Below, one piece after another: positions 44,303 through 53,126 of a DNA stretch of 64,000 nt. This DNA comes from Streptomyces sp. NBC_00775 (GTDB taxonomy: Bacteria; Actinomycetota; Actinomycetes; Streptomycetales; Streptomycetaceae), in contig NZ_CP108938.1 of the NCBI RefSeq assembly GCF_036347135.1, forward strand, positions 1,240,001 through 1,304,000. Reading direction: 5' to 3'. The notes below the pieces were generated by a model that worked only from the letters and a program-made list of their open reading frames with translations, had not been told where the DNA came from and did no database searches. Each line of letters begins with the position of its first letter. Within the stretch, counting starts at the first letter, position 1. The position numbers and the translations under genes were made by a program.

Positions 44303-44659
44303 ATGAAGGTCACGCTGATCCACATGACTGGAATCGCGGGACTGAGCAAAAAGAACAACTTCGTGCTGGCCATCCGGGACGCGGACGTGGTCGCCGCGGC
44401 CCTGCGTCAGGCGCTGGCCGAGGCCTCACCGGAGGAGCGCCCGGGCCTGGAACGCGCTGCCGCTCTCGTCGAGTCCACCGCCGCCGCCACCGAAACCCAG
44501 CTGCGCGCCCGCTGGGTCCGCTCCCGGCTGGCCGCCGTCGGTTTCACGGGGGACATCGCCTCGGTCGCGGCGGTGAAGTCGCTGCGCCAGGCGGAACCGA
44601 AACTGAGCCTGCTGGCGGCGGTGCAACTGCAGAAGGCGGCCGTGGCCCATCCGGAGTGA
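44303..44659 (+). CDS. hypothetical protein, 118 residues
   Basis: I do not recognise this protein. It begins MKVTLIHMTGIAGLSKKNNF, then runs as amphipathic helices rich in Ala, Glu and Arg (DVVAAALRQALAEASPEERP, ERAAALVESTAAATETQLRA, LSLLAAVQLQKAAVAHPE), with no leader or membrane part. GGAATGGAAG before the ATG and high GC at third positions make it a likely gene. It lies between the GH9 remnant and the GH78-like gene that converges on it. Confidence 0.6.
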   Translation: MKVTLIHMTGIAGLSKKNNFVLAIRDADVVAAALRQALAEASPEERPGLERAAALVESTAAATETQLRARWVRSRLAAVGFTGDIASVAAVKSLRQAEPKLSLLAAVQLQKAAVAHPE

Positions 44660-44714
44660 TCCGGCAGCCCCCGAACACGCGGGGAGGCGGAGGCTGCCGG
44701 AGGCGTTGCGCCGC

Positions 44715-47603
44715 TCAGGATGTGAGGTAGCAGGTCTTGCTCACGCCGGGCAGCGGATCGGTGCCGAACGCCGCCGTCGTGCAGCCGGTGCCGCCGGTGA
44801 ACGCCTTGTAGAGGAAGCGGCCCCGGGCGCCGTAGGCGATGGTCTGCTGTCCGCTGAAGGCGCACGTGCCGCCTTCGGCGGCGCAGGAGGTGGCGTAGCC
44901 TGCCGGGCCGCCGGTGGCGGTGTAGCAGGCTTTCGACTCGCCGGGGATCGGGTCGCCGAACGTGGCGTCGGTGCACGGGGTGTCGCCGGTGGCCGTGAGC
45001 GTGGTGAACGCTCCGAAGGCGCCGTACATCACCGGCTGTCCCGCGGCGGCCGAGCAGGTGCCGTTCTGGGACGCGCACTTGGTCCAACCGCCGGCCGGCG
45101 CTCCGTCGGGTGGCAGGTAGCAGGACTTGGCGACGCCGTCGATGGGATCGCCGAAGTGGGCGTTGGTGCAGGCGACGGAGCCGTTGGTGACCTGGTGGGC
45201 GAAGTTGCCGTTGGCGCCGTAGGCGACGTCACGGTTGTAGCCGGGGACGGCGCAGGTGCCGCCCTCCGCCGCGCAGGAGGTGTATCCGGGCGGGCCGCCC
45301 GCGTCGGCGACGTAGCAGGACTTGACGAGGTTCGGCGCGGGGTCGCCTTCGAAGGAGGCGTTGGTGCAGGCGGTGCTACTGGTCGCTGTCTTGTACGTGT
45401 ACGTCCCGGCCCCGTAGGCCACCGCACGCGTGCCGCTGAAGGAGCACGTACCGCCCTCGCCCGCGCACCGGGTGAAACCCGCCCGCAGCGCACCGGTTCC
45501 GGGATCGGCGGGTGCCGACGGATTGCCCAGTCCGCTGGCGGTCACGGTGTAACTGCCGGGGGCGACGCCGGTGAGGTAGACGTAGGTGTCGTCCTGGCTC
45601 GCGCCGGTGATGCCGGAGGTGGGCGTGAAGCTTCCGTTGCTCCATACGACGGTGCCGTTCACGGACACCGAGATGTTGCCGCCGCCGAACTTCGGGACGC
45701 CGATGCGGCCGGTGGTGCCGGACGGGCTGGTGAGGTGCGCCGAGTAGGTGCCGGCGGCGGGGTCGCGGGACCAGGACGCGTTGATGGCACCCTGGGGCAT
45801 GGTGATGCGGCCCTCGGCGCTGGTCAGGTCGCCGGGGTGCGGGACGAAGCGGTAAGTGCCGGTCGCCGACTCCGGTGCGGTGCCGAGCACGTCGAAGGTG
45901 AGCGTCGAGGTGGGCGCGCTGGACCAGCCGTGGGCCAGACTCATGAACGAACCGCCGTAGGCGAGGCCGCCGTCGGCCTTGATGCCCTCCCAGAAGGTGC
46001 TCTTGGTGCCGATGTCGCTGGTCAGCATGTGGCCCCAGGTGCGGCGGATCTGATCCAGGGCGGTGTAGTCGTCATTCGCGGTGAAGCGGGCGTTCAGCTC
46101 CACGCCGCCCACGAAGGGCGACACGTTGCCGCCCCACTCGGGGGTGGTGGGCCCATACGCGCCCCAGCGGGTGCCGAGCTGGGTGATGATGCTCCGCGAC
46201 TTCGCCGTGGAGTCGGTGAGCCCGTACCAGACGGCGAGCGAGTTGCCGTCCTGCGGATACAGGCCGCTGGTCGGGTTGTCCTTGTACATGCCCTTCGAAG
46301 CGTCCCACAGGTGGGAGTTGGCGGCGGTCTTGATGGCGGCCGCCTTGCCGGTCCAGCTCGCGGCGAGTGCGCTGTCGCCCTCGACCGTGGCCAGGGCGGC
46401 GCCGCCCTTGAGCGCGGCGTACAGCAGCGCGTTGGCGGAGATGTTCTCGCCGCCCTGGCCGACCCGGGCCCAGTCCTGGGTGCGGGTCACATTGAGCAGG
46501 TTGTTGCCGTCGATCTTGTTGGTGATGAAGGCCATCCCGCGCTTGTAGTCGGCCCATTCGGAGTCCAGCCATGTCCGGTCGGCCGAGTAGGTGTAGTACG
46601 TGGACGTGCCCAGCAGCGTCCAGGTGTGGTAGGTGTCCGAGCCGGTGAGGTTGAACGGCGGGCCCGACCAGGGGATTTCGCCCTCCGCCGACTGTGCGTC
46701 GTACATCGTGGTGAGCGCGTTGCGGGTCGAGGTGAGGTCGCCCGAGTACGCGTACTGCGTGGGTACGGCGATGCCCATGTCGCCGGGCCACACCGTACGG
46801 TCGCGCTTGGCCCCGTCGACCAGGACCGAGTCACCGACACCGACGGTGGCACTGTTGTCCCACGCCGAGGCCGGCGGGGGCCAGGCGCGGCCCTGGCCGG
46901 AGGCGATCGTGTTGAGCTGCACGGTGTAGGCCCCGGCGTACCAGATGCTGTTGAGCAGGTCGTCGCTGGAGGAGAAGTAGTTGGCGTAGTCGGCCGGGTT
47001 GGCTTTCCCGGGAGCCGCGGTGAAGTTGAGGCTGACGCCTGTGAGGTCCACCCAGCCCGAGGTGTCGAGGAAGACGGTCAGGTAGCGGAAGCCGCCGCGC
47101 AGTTGCGCCGTGGGCATCGTGTAGGTGCCGTTGGCGGAGGCTGTGGCGTAGAGGGCCCCGTCCTCGCCGTCGCGGCCGCTGCTGCGGTCGCTGTTGTTGC
47201 CCACGTACAGCGACGACTCGCTGAAGGCAAGGCCGACCCGTTGGCCGCTGTCGCTGGCACTGCCGAAAGACAACGTTGCCAGACCGCCGACCTCCTTGCC
47301 GAAGTCGAGAGTGACGGCCGACTGGGAGCCGGAGATCCGTGTCGCCTGCCCGCTGAGGACGTTCTGCGGGTTCGCGACGCTGCCGGATGTGCGGTAGACG
47401 GCGGTCGGCTTCAGGGTGCGTGAGGTCGGCGAGTAGTTCAGGGCGTCAAGGGCCGCCTTGTGGACGCCCGTTGCGGTCGTCGCGAACGGCGCGGCGCCGG
47501 CGTACGGCGCGGGTCCCGCGGACAGGACGGTGGCCGCGATCACGGCGAGGCCGAGCAAGTGGTGTCGACCTGGCGATCTGCTCAGCGGGGGACGACGACG
47601 CAT
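44715..47603 (-). CDS. secreted GH78-like six-hairpin glycosidase with four Cys-rich repeats
   Basis: A 962-residue exported enzyme. A leader of about 37 residues ends near YAGAAPFA. A beta-sandwich (about 60-205) is followed by an (alpha/alpha)6 barrel of the alpha-L-rhamnosidase type: WPPPASAWDNSATVGVGDS, RTVWPGDMGIAVPTQYAYSG, GEIPWSGPPFNLTGSDTYHT. The usual rhamnosidase RDER..W.GD acid motif reads RDRTVWPGD here, so the acid Glu is not in its place and the specificity is open. From residue 713 four repeats of about 60 residues end the protein, each with CxxxxGTC, a YGA core and CT..F.GDP..... KxCY. GGGAGGTTTCC precedes the ATG. Confidence 0.82.
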   Translation of the reverse strand: MRRRPPLSRSPGRHHLLGLAVIAATVLSAGPAPYAGAAPFATTATGVHKAALDALNYSPTSRTLKPTAVYRTSGSVANPQNVLSGQATRISGSQSAVTLDFGKEVGGLATLSFGSASDSGQRVGLAFSESSLYVGNNSDRSSGRDGEDGALYATASANGTYTMPTAQLRGGFRYLTVFLDTSGWVDLTGVSLNFTAAPGKANPADYANYFSSSDDLLNSIWYAGAYTVQLNTIASGQGRAWPPPASAWDNSATVGVGDSVLVDGAKRDRTVWPGDMGIAVPTQYAYSGDLTSTRNALTTMYDAQSAEGEIPWSGPPFNLTGSDTYHTWTLLGTSTYYTYSADRTWLDSEWADYKRGMAFITNKIDGNNLLNVTRTQDWARVGQGGENISANALLYAALKGGAALATVEGDSALAASWTGKAAAIKTAANSHLWDASKGMYKDNPTSGLYPQDGNSLAVWYGLTDSTAKSRSIITQLGTRWGAYGPTTPEWGGNVSPFVGGVELNARFTANDDYTALDQIRRTWGHMLTSDIGTKSTFWEGIKADGGLAYGGSFMSLAHGWSSAPTSTLTFDVLGTAPESATGTYRFVPHPGDLTSAEGRITMPQGAINASWSRDPAAGTYSAHLTSPSGTTGRIGVPKFGGGNISVSVNGTVVWSNGSFTPTSGITGASQDDTYVYLTGVAPGSYTVTASGLGNPSAPADPGTGALRAGFTRCAGEGGTCSFSGTRAVAYGAGTYTYKTATSSTACTNASFEGDPAPNLVKSCYVADAGGPPGYTSCAAEGGTCAVPGYNRDVAYGANGNFAHQVTNGSVACTNAHFGDPIDGVAKSCYLPPDGAPAGGWTKCASQNGTCSAAAGQPVMYGAFGAFTTLTATGDTPCTDATFGDPIPGESKACYTATGGPAGYATSCAAEGGTCAFSGQQTIAYGARGRFLYKAFTGGTGCTTAAFGTDPLPGVSKTCYLTS

Positions 47604-47648
47604 GGAAACCTCCCGGATCGGGTGCGCGAATACAGAAAACGCAATTTC

Positions 47649-47660
47649 TGAAACGATTCA
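47649..47660. promoter_or_regulatory. LacI-type site in the GH78/GH76 gap
   Basis: TGAAACGATTCA lies 46 bp before the GH78-like start in the 353-bp gap shared with the divergent GH76 gene. It resembles the GGAAACGTTTCC sites around the nearby LacI gene. The rest of the gap (47604-47956) shows no gene. Confidence 0.4.
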
Positions 47661-47956
47661 AAACTGTGGCCTACGAAGCCCAGCGACCGATTGGACAGCT
47701 GGATGCACGAGGAGCCTCGCCGAAGTTCCACCGATGATGGGCGCCCGAAAACAGGGTGTCAACCCGTCACGGCCACCCCGAATCACCCCTGAAAGGACTC
47801 CCGTTGAGGGCATTGACAGGACCTCGCCAAGCCGGTTCACTGCCTCCGAGAAAGGTATGGACCAGTGCTCGATTCCCGCCCGGCTCGGTGAGAGCCGTCG
47901 GCCCCAGCCACGCCCGCCAACCGGCGTCCCCCATCGTGAAATCGAGGCGAGTTCCG

Positions 47957-49819
47957 GTGCCCTTACGAATCTCCGACATCGTTGTCAGATCACGGCTTCT
48001 CAGCTTCCTGCTGACGGCCGCCCTCGCGTTCGCGGCACTGCTCCCGGCCGCGACACCCGCAGCCGCCGCCACCCAGGTGTGCGTACTGGCCTGTGACACG
48101 CTGGATCCCTCACAGGCACGACAGGAAACGTTTCCAGTACCGAACAAGGACCTCAACGGCCGTCGCCTCGAACTGCACGTGTCCGACGCGGACGACATGG
48201 CCTGGGCCAGCATCGACAGCGGCGTGACCGGCGACTCGGTGTGGCTGGACCGCTCCTGGGACGGCGGCACCACCTGGGAGGGACTGCTCGGCAAGGCGAG
48301 CATCCCGAGCACCTGGACCGGCACCAGGACGCTGATGTACAACATCACCGATCCCCGCAACCACCGACGCGGGCTCGTGCGGGCCTGCGGCGACGCCGCA
48401 GGCGTCGGCTGCACGAACTGGGTCTACCCCACCGTCTGCGACACCCTCTGCGACAGTACCGGCGCCGGCCAGGCGGCCGGCGACGACCAGCCGGTGCCGT
48501 CCACCACCCTCTACGGCCGCACGATCCGGCTGCACGTCGACCAGAAGAACTCCATGGCCTGGGCGAGCATCGACACCGGCGGCGCCGGCGACGAGATCTG
48601 GCTCGACCGCTCCTGGGACGGCGGCTCGACCTGGCCGGACGGCTCCTCCCTCGGCCGCACCAGCACCCCGTCCGGGGCCACCGGCACCCGTACCGCCATG
48701 TACGCCACCCGAGACCCGCGCGGCCTCCTCTACGGCGGCGCGGTCCGCGCCTGCGGCCGGGAGGCGAGCCACAACGAGGGCAGCTGCACCACGTGGTTCA
48801 GGCCCGTGCCGACCAGGGCGCGCGCGGCGGCGGACGCGCTGATGACGTCGTACGACCCCTACAACGGCTGGTGGCCCAGCAGTTGGTGGAACTCGGCCGC
48901 CACCCTCACCTCCCTCATCGACTTCGCGAAGACCACCGGCACGCACGACTACGACTGGGTCATCGCGCGCACCTTCGACCGGAACAAGGGCACCTTCGCC
49001 GCCGGCGTGCGCAGTTCGGACGCGCTCGAGGGCGACTTCATCAGCCGTTCCATCGACGACTCGGGCTGGTGGGCCATCGCCTGGCTGGACGCGTACGACT
49101 ACACCGGCGACTCCCGCTACCTCGACGAGGCCGTCACCATCGCCAACTACGTCCAGCAGTACTGGGATCCCAGCACCTGCGGCGGTGGCGTGTGGTGGGA
49201 CCGTGAGCGCACCTACAAGAACGCGGTGACGAACGGGCAGTACCTGTGGCTGACCACGGCGCTGCACCAGCGCATCCCGGGCGACACCGTGTGGCTCCAG
49301 CGGGCGAAGACCTCCGCCGCCTGGTACAAGGCCAGCGGGATGATCAACTCCTTGGGGCTGGTGAACGACGGGCTCTCCTCCGCCTGCGCCAACAACGGCT
49401 CCACCGTGTGGAGTTACAACCAGGGGCTGGCCATCGGCGGCTTCACCGAGCTGTGGAGGACGACCGGGGACAGTTCGCTGCTGGCCACCGCGCGAACCCT
49501 GGCCGACGCCGCCGTCAGCAACCCGACGCTGACCACCGGCGGCGTGCTCACCGAGTCCTGCGACGTCGGCTCGGCGTCCTGCGACGACAACCAGAAGCAG
49601 TTCAAGGGCATCTTCATGCGGAACTTCGCCGACCTCGCGAAGGCCACCGGCTCCAGTACCTACCGGAGTTACGTCCAGAAGCAGGCGGACACCCTGTGGG
49701 CGCAGGACCGCACCTCCGTCAACGCCCTCGGTGAACGCTGGGCCGGCACCAGCCCCAACCAGACCGACTGGCGTACCCAGGCCAGCGCCCTCGGAGCGCT
49801 CACGGCCGCCGCGGGCTGA
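47957..49819 (+). CDS. secreted GH76 alpha-1,6-mannanase with two N-terminal Cys modules
   Basis: A 620-residue exported enzyme of GH76, which cut the alpha-1,6-mannan backbone of yeast walls. The leader LLSFLLTAALAFAALLPAAT ends about residue 38. Two related modules of about 115 residues follow (42-155 and 161-280), each with a Cys pair, an MAWASID core and WLDRSWDGG.TW. The catalytic barrel starts near 290; the Asp pair of GH76 is Asp367-Asp368 in RSIDDSGWWAIAW, and CGGGVWWDRERTYKNAVTNG is the family motif. GTG 47957 is the best-placed start, but its ribosome site (GAGG) is weak and upstream starts are possible. Confidence 0.85.
   Translation: MPLRISDIVVRSRLLSFLLTAALAFAALLPAATPAAAATQVCVLACDTLDPSQARQETFPVPNKDLNGRRLELHVSDADDMAWASIDSGVTGDSVWLDRSWDGGTTWEGLLGKASIPSTWTGTRTLMYNITDPRNHRRGLVRACGDAAGVGCTNWVYPTVCDTLCDSTGAGQAAGDDQPVPSTTLYGRTIRLHVDQKNSMAWASIDTGGAGDEIWLDRSWDGGSTWPDGSSLGRTSTPSGATGTRTAMYATRDPRGLLYGGAVRACGREASHNEGSCTTWFRPVPTRARAAADALMTSYDPYNGWWPSSWWNSAATLTSLIDFAKTTGTHDYDWVIARTFDRNKGTFAAGVRSSDALEGDFISRSIDDSGWWAIAWLDAYDYTGDSRYLDEAVTIANYVQQYWDPSTCGGGVWWDRERTYKNAVTNGQYLWLTTALHQRIPGDTVWLQRAKTSAAWYKASGMINSLGLVNDGLSSACANNGSTVWSYNQGLAIGGFTELWRTTGDSSLLATARTLADAAVSNPTLTTGGVLTESCDVGSASCDDNQKQFKGIFMRNFADLAKATGSSTYRSYVQKQADTLWAQDRTSVNALGERWAGTSPNQTDWRTQASALGALTAAAG
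48124..48135. promoter_or_regulatory. perfect GGAAACGTTTCC palindrome inside the GH76 gene
   Basis: An exact 12-bp palindrome of the LacI operator type at codons 56-60 of the GH76 gene. It is the best copy of the sites seen near the GH27 operon. It may be an intragenic roadblock site or chance. Confidence 0.35.
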
Positions 49820-49869
49820 CGACCGGGCCGCGGCTGTCGCCCAGGCGGCCGCCCGCGTGCACAGCTGTT

Positions 49870-49903
49870 CAGGCAGGCGGCCACCTAGGTGGCCGCCTGC
49901 CTG
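49870..49903. terminator. 34-bp perfect palindrome, bidirectional terminator
   Basis: CAGGCAGGCGGCCAC and GTGGCCGCCTGCCTG flank CTAG with no mismatch. It lies between the converging GH76 (ending at 49819) and GH64 (ending at 49928) genes. Confidence 0.85.
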
Positions 49904-49927
49904 AGCTGAAGCTCCGGAGCTGTCGGG

Positions 49928-51580
49928 TCAGGCCGCGAAGGTGAACCAGTGGACGTTGACGAAGTCGGCGGGCTGCCCGCTGGCGAAGGTCAGATAGACC
50001 GTGTGCACGCCGGTCACCCTGCTGATGTTCGCGGGGATCGTCACCCAGCTCTGCCAGCCGCCCGTGCTGCCCAGGGAGAAGCTGCCGACCGGGGTGGCCG
50101 TGGGGCTGTCCAGCGCGACCTGCACCAGCCCGCTAACCCCATTGGCGGCCCCGGAGGCCACCCGGGCGATGAACTGTGTCGCGCCGCCACTGCCGAAGTC
50201 GATGTTCGCGTAGCCGAGCCAGTCCCCGCCGGCGATGTATCCCACGTCGTAGCCGCCGCCGGTGTCGCTGGTGGTCTCGGTGGTGGTGCCGGACTGGCCG
50301 GTGTACGAGGACGCCTGGATGGTGGAGAAGGCGCTGGTCCCACCGGAGGGCGGGGTGGTTCCTCCGCCGCCGTGGACGGCGCTCAACGTGACGGTCAGCA
50401 GAGTGGGGTCGCCGGCGGTGACGAAGCCGGACTGGTCGGTGCCCCCGTTCGGGGTGACGTCGTCGTAGGGGAAGGCGTAGCCGCGTCCGTCGGTGGAGGT
50501 GGCGTGCACCAGGCGTGCGTAGTGGTTGGTGGGTGAAGTCGTGTAGTAGGTGGCGGGGTTCTCCCCGTCCGGCTGGTTGGCGTCGGACAGCAGGGTGCTG
50601 CGGTTGAGGGCCGCGCTGATACGGGCGGTGAGGGCGCCCATGATGGCCGAAGACACGTTGAAGGGGCCCGAGTTGCAGCTGAAGATGTCGGGGGCCGACG
50701 GCTTCGCGAAGGACCCTGCCCCCGGGAAGGTGAGCAGGCCGCCGGACACGGTTCCGGTGAGGGTGCCCCAGGACGCCTGGGTGTCGACGGTCAGCGGGGT
50801 GGACGCGTACTTGGCCCACACCTGGTCGACGTAGGAGGAGTAATACCCGGAGAACAGCGAGGAGTTGCGCACGATGCCGGCGGTGGGACTCAGGGCCCGC
50901 AGGTTCTGGCCGCCGGAGGTGACGATCAGCTGGTCCCAGCCCTGGCCGTCGGCGGCGTGTTGCGCGGTCAGCCCGGCGCAGATGGAGTCGAGTCCGCCGG
51001 CGGCCAGGCCCGGCACGCTCTGTGTTCCGCCCGAGCCGGTGGTGAGCTTGAGCGCGATGGGCATGGCGGCGAAGTCGACGGCGCTGACGTTGGCGTACAG
51101 GACCGAGCTGTTGAAGGTGAACTCGCAGAAATCCCACTGGATGTCGATGTTCGGGTCGGACGAGTTGGTCACCGACGGCTCGACGAGCGCCGGGCCGGGG
51201 TTGAGCAGGAACGTCAGCTTCCTGTCGACGGAGAACCACAGCCGGCCGCCGGCTATGCGCGGGATGGTGATCCGCTTGGGGCCGGCGCCCGAGGCGTTCA
51301 GCGGGATGGCACAGTCCACCGCGAGCGGGGTGCCGGTCGAGGACGGGGACGAGGGGTAGTAGGGGGTCTGGCCGTCGGCCCGCAGCAGGTACCAGGCGTT
51401 GCCGTTGTCGATCGCCAGGCCGGTGACGTACGCGTAGACCGTGTTGGAGCCGGTGTTGTTCTGCAGGTCGATGCTGAGGGTCGACGCGGTGGCGGAGGCA
51501 CGGCCGGCCACGCCGGTGAGGATCGCGGGGGTGGCCAGTGCGGCCGTGGAGGCTCTGAGAAGACTTCTGCGGGACAGCAT
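49928..51580 (-). CDS. secreted GH64 beta-1,3-glucanase with CBM6
   Basis: A 550-residue exported enzyme. Twin-arginine leader LSRRSLLRASTAALATPAIL. Residues from about 33 to 395 form the GH64 domain (thaumatin-like beta barrel of laminaripentaose-producing glucanases): IDLQNNTGSNTVYAYVTGLA, DPNIDIQWDFCEFTFN with the likely catalytic Glu, and NVSAVDFAAMPIAL with an Asp. After a Gly/Thr linker a CBM6 domain closes the protein: IQASSYTGQSGTTTETTSDT, AGGDWLGYANIDFG, VNVHWFTFA. Acts on fungal and algal beta-1,3-glucan. Last gene of the GH27-GH76-GH64 operon. Confidence 0.9.
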   Translation of the reverse strand: MLSRRSLLRASTAALATPAILTGVAGRASATASTLSIDLQNNTGSNTVYAYVTGLAIDNGNAWYLLRADGQTPYYPSSPSSTGTPLAVDCAIPLNASGAGPKRITIPRIAGGRLWFSVDRKLTFLLNPGPALVEPSVTNSSDPNIDIQWDFCEFTFNSSVLYANVSAVDFAAMPIALKLTTGSGGTQSVPGLAAGGLDSICAGLTAQHAADGQGWDQLIVTSGGQNLRALSPTAGIVRNSSLFSGYYSSYVDQVWAKYASTPLTVDTQASWGTLTGTVSGGLLTFPGAGSFAKPSAPDIFSCNSGPFNVSSAIMGALTARISAALNRSTLLSDANQPDGENPATYYTTSPTNHYARLVHATSTDGRGYAFPYDDVTPNGGTDQSGFVTAGDPTLLTVTLSAVHGGGGTTPPSGGTSAFSTIQASSYTGQSGTTTETTSDTGGGYDVGYIAGGDWLGYANIDFGSGGATQFIARVASGAANGVSGLVQVALDSPTATPVGSFSLGSTGGWQSWVTIPANISRVTGVHTVYLTFASGQPADFVNVHWFTFAA

Positions 51581-51632
51581 GGTGTCGGATCTCCTAGGCC
51601 GGGGGAGGGCGGCGGCGGTCGGCGATGACCGG

Positions 51633-53093
51633 TCAGTTCGCCGCGTTCATCAGGTCGAGTGCGCTCTGCTGGCGGGCGGCGTCCGTCGAGTCGATCGGCC
51701 CTGCCCAGTGCAGTCCGTACGCGTCGAGGGCGTTGCGGTCGTTGGCGTAGGCGGAGTTCGCCTGCCGTGTGATGTACGAGGTGTAGGGGCGGTCGGACAG
51801 TTGGGCGTTGAAGACGCTCAGCCCGCGGACGTAGGCGCCCTTGAAGGAGGGCCCGTCGCCCCCGCAGCCGTTCGTCTCGCACGGCTCGCGCAGGATTCCG
51901 CCGGAGTTCAGCGATGTGGAAGTGGTCGAGGCGTCACCGATCTGGCGGCCGGTGGTCAGCAGGGCCGAGTCCCCCGTCGCGCGGTACAGCTCGGCCAGTC
52001 CGCCGAGGAGCACACCCTGGTTGTACGACCATGCCGTGGACCCGTTGTTGCCGCAGGTCGACAGGTCGATGCCGTCGTTGACCAGATGGGAGCCGTTGAT
52101 CATGCCGGTGCCCTTGAACCACGACCACTCCGCGTTCGCCCGGCCGAGATAGACCGTGTCGCCGGAGATCCGGTTGTGCAGCGCCGCGTTCAGCTCCAGG
52201 TAGAGGGAATTGGCGATCGCGTTCTTGTACGTCTTCGCCGTGCTCCACCACACCCCGCCGCCGCACGTCGAGTCCCAGTACCGCGCCATGTAGTCCGCGT
52301 CGGCGCGGGCGGTGTTCAGATAGCGGCTGTCTCCGGTCAGGTCGTACGCGGCGACCCAGGCGAGCCCCCACCACCCCGTGTCGTCGATGTAGTCGTTGCG
52401 GAACTGGCCGCCCTGGGCGCTCAGTTGGCGGTCGTAGGTGTTGGCGACGGCGTACTTGTAGCTGGGCATTCCGGTGACGCGGATGTTGTCGATGATCGCG
52501 GTCAGGGCGTTGGCGGAGTTCCACCAGCCGGTGGTGTCGAACAGGCCGGTGGAGTTGTTGTACGACTGCATCAGCGCGGTGGCCGCCGCGGTGGGCCGGC
52601 TGTACGCGTTCCAGGTGGTACGGGCCCATGCCGTGCAGGCGATCTCGGCCCGGTCCCCCGCCTTGCCGCAGGCGCGCAGCGCTCCGACGCCGTTGTTGTT
52701 CCAGTCGTCGACGTTGTACATCAGGGTGCGCCAACCCCTTTGCCCCGAAGGGATGGTGGTGTCGCCGAGCTTGCTGCCCGAGCTCCAGGTCCGGCCGCCG
52801 TCGAAGGAGCGGTCGAGCCAGACCTCGTCCCCCGGACTGCCGTTGGTGATCGAGGCCCAGCCCATCGCGTCGGTGTCGTCGAAGTGCAGGGTGAGGGTGC
52901 GGGCGTAGATGGTGGCGGTGACAGGCTGCCGGTCCCCCGGGGACAGGGCCGGGTCGCGGGTGTCGCAGTACTTGTTGCAGATCGTCGCCTCGGGGGCGGC
53001 GGTCGCGACGCCGGTGGTGACCGGGATCAGGAGGGCCAGGGCCGCGATCAGGCCGGTGCCGATTCTCCGGATGCGTCTTGCCGTTGAGTTCAT
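51633..53093 (-). CDS. secreted GH76 alpha-1,6-mannanase with one N-terminal Cys module
   Basis: A 486-residue paralogue of the GH76 enzyme at 47957. Leader [20 protein letters not shown]; one N-terminal module (39-160) with CNKYCD, MGWASI and [12 protein letters not shown]; then the GH76 barrel with the catalytic Asp pair Asp237-Asp238 in [12 protein letters not shown] and [20 protein letters not shown]. The other enzyme has two such modules, so they are mobile parts likely used to bind carbohydrate. GGAG lies five bases before the ATG. 52 bp separate it from GH64 and 33 bp from GH27. Confidence 0.9.
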   Translation of the reverse strand: MNSTARRIRRIGTGLIAALALLIPVTTGVATAAPEATICNKYCDTRDPALSPGDRQPVTATIYARTLTLHFDDTDAMGWASITNGSPGDEVWLDRSFDGGRTWSSGSKLGDTTIPSGQRGWRTLMYNVDDWNNNGVGALRACGKAGDRAEIACTAWARTTWNAYSRPTAAATALMQSYNNSTGLFDTTGWWNSANALTAIIDNIRVTGMPSYKYAVANTYDRQLSAQGGQFRNDYIDDTGWWGLAWVAAYDLTGDSRYLNTARADADYMARYWDSTCGGGVWWSTAKTYKNAIANSLYLELNAALHNRISGDTVYLGRANAEWSWFKGTGMINGSHLVNDGIDLSTCGNNGSTAWSYNQGVLLGGLAELYRATGDSALLTTGRQIGDASTTSTSLNSGGILREPCETNGCGGDGPSFKGAYVRGLSVFNAQLSDRPYTSYITRQANSAYANDRNALDAYGLHWAGPIDSTDAARQQSALDLMNAAN

Positions 53094-53126
53094 GCCGGCT
53101 CCATGGACGTGGGGAGGTGAGGGCCG

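Noticed and set aside
44706..47423. A 905-codon open frame on the + strand opposite the GH78-like gene
   Set aside because: Gly/Val/Arg-rich shadow without motifs; the minus strand has leader, barrel and repeats.
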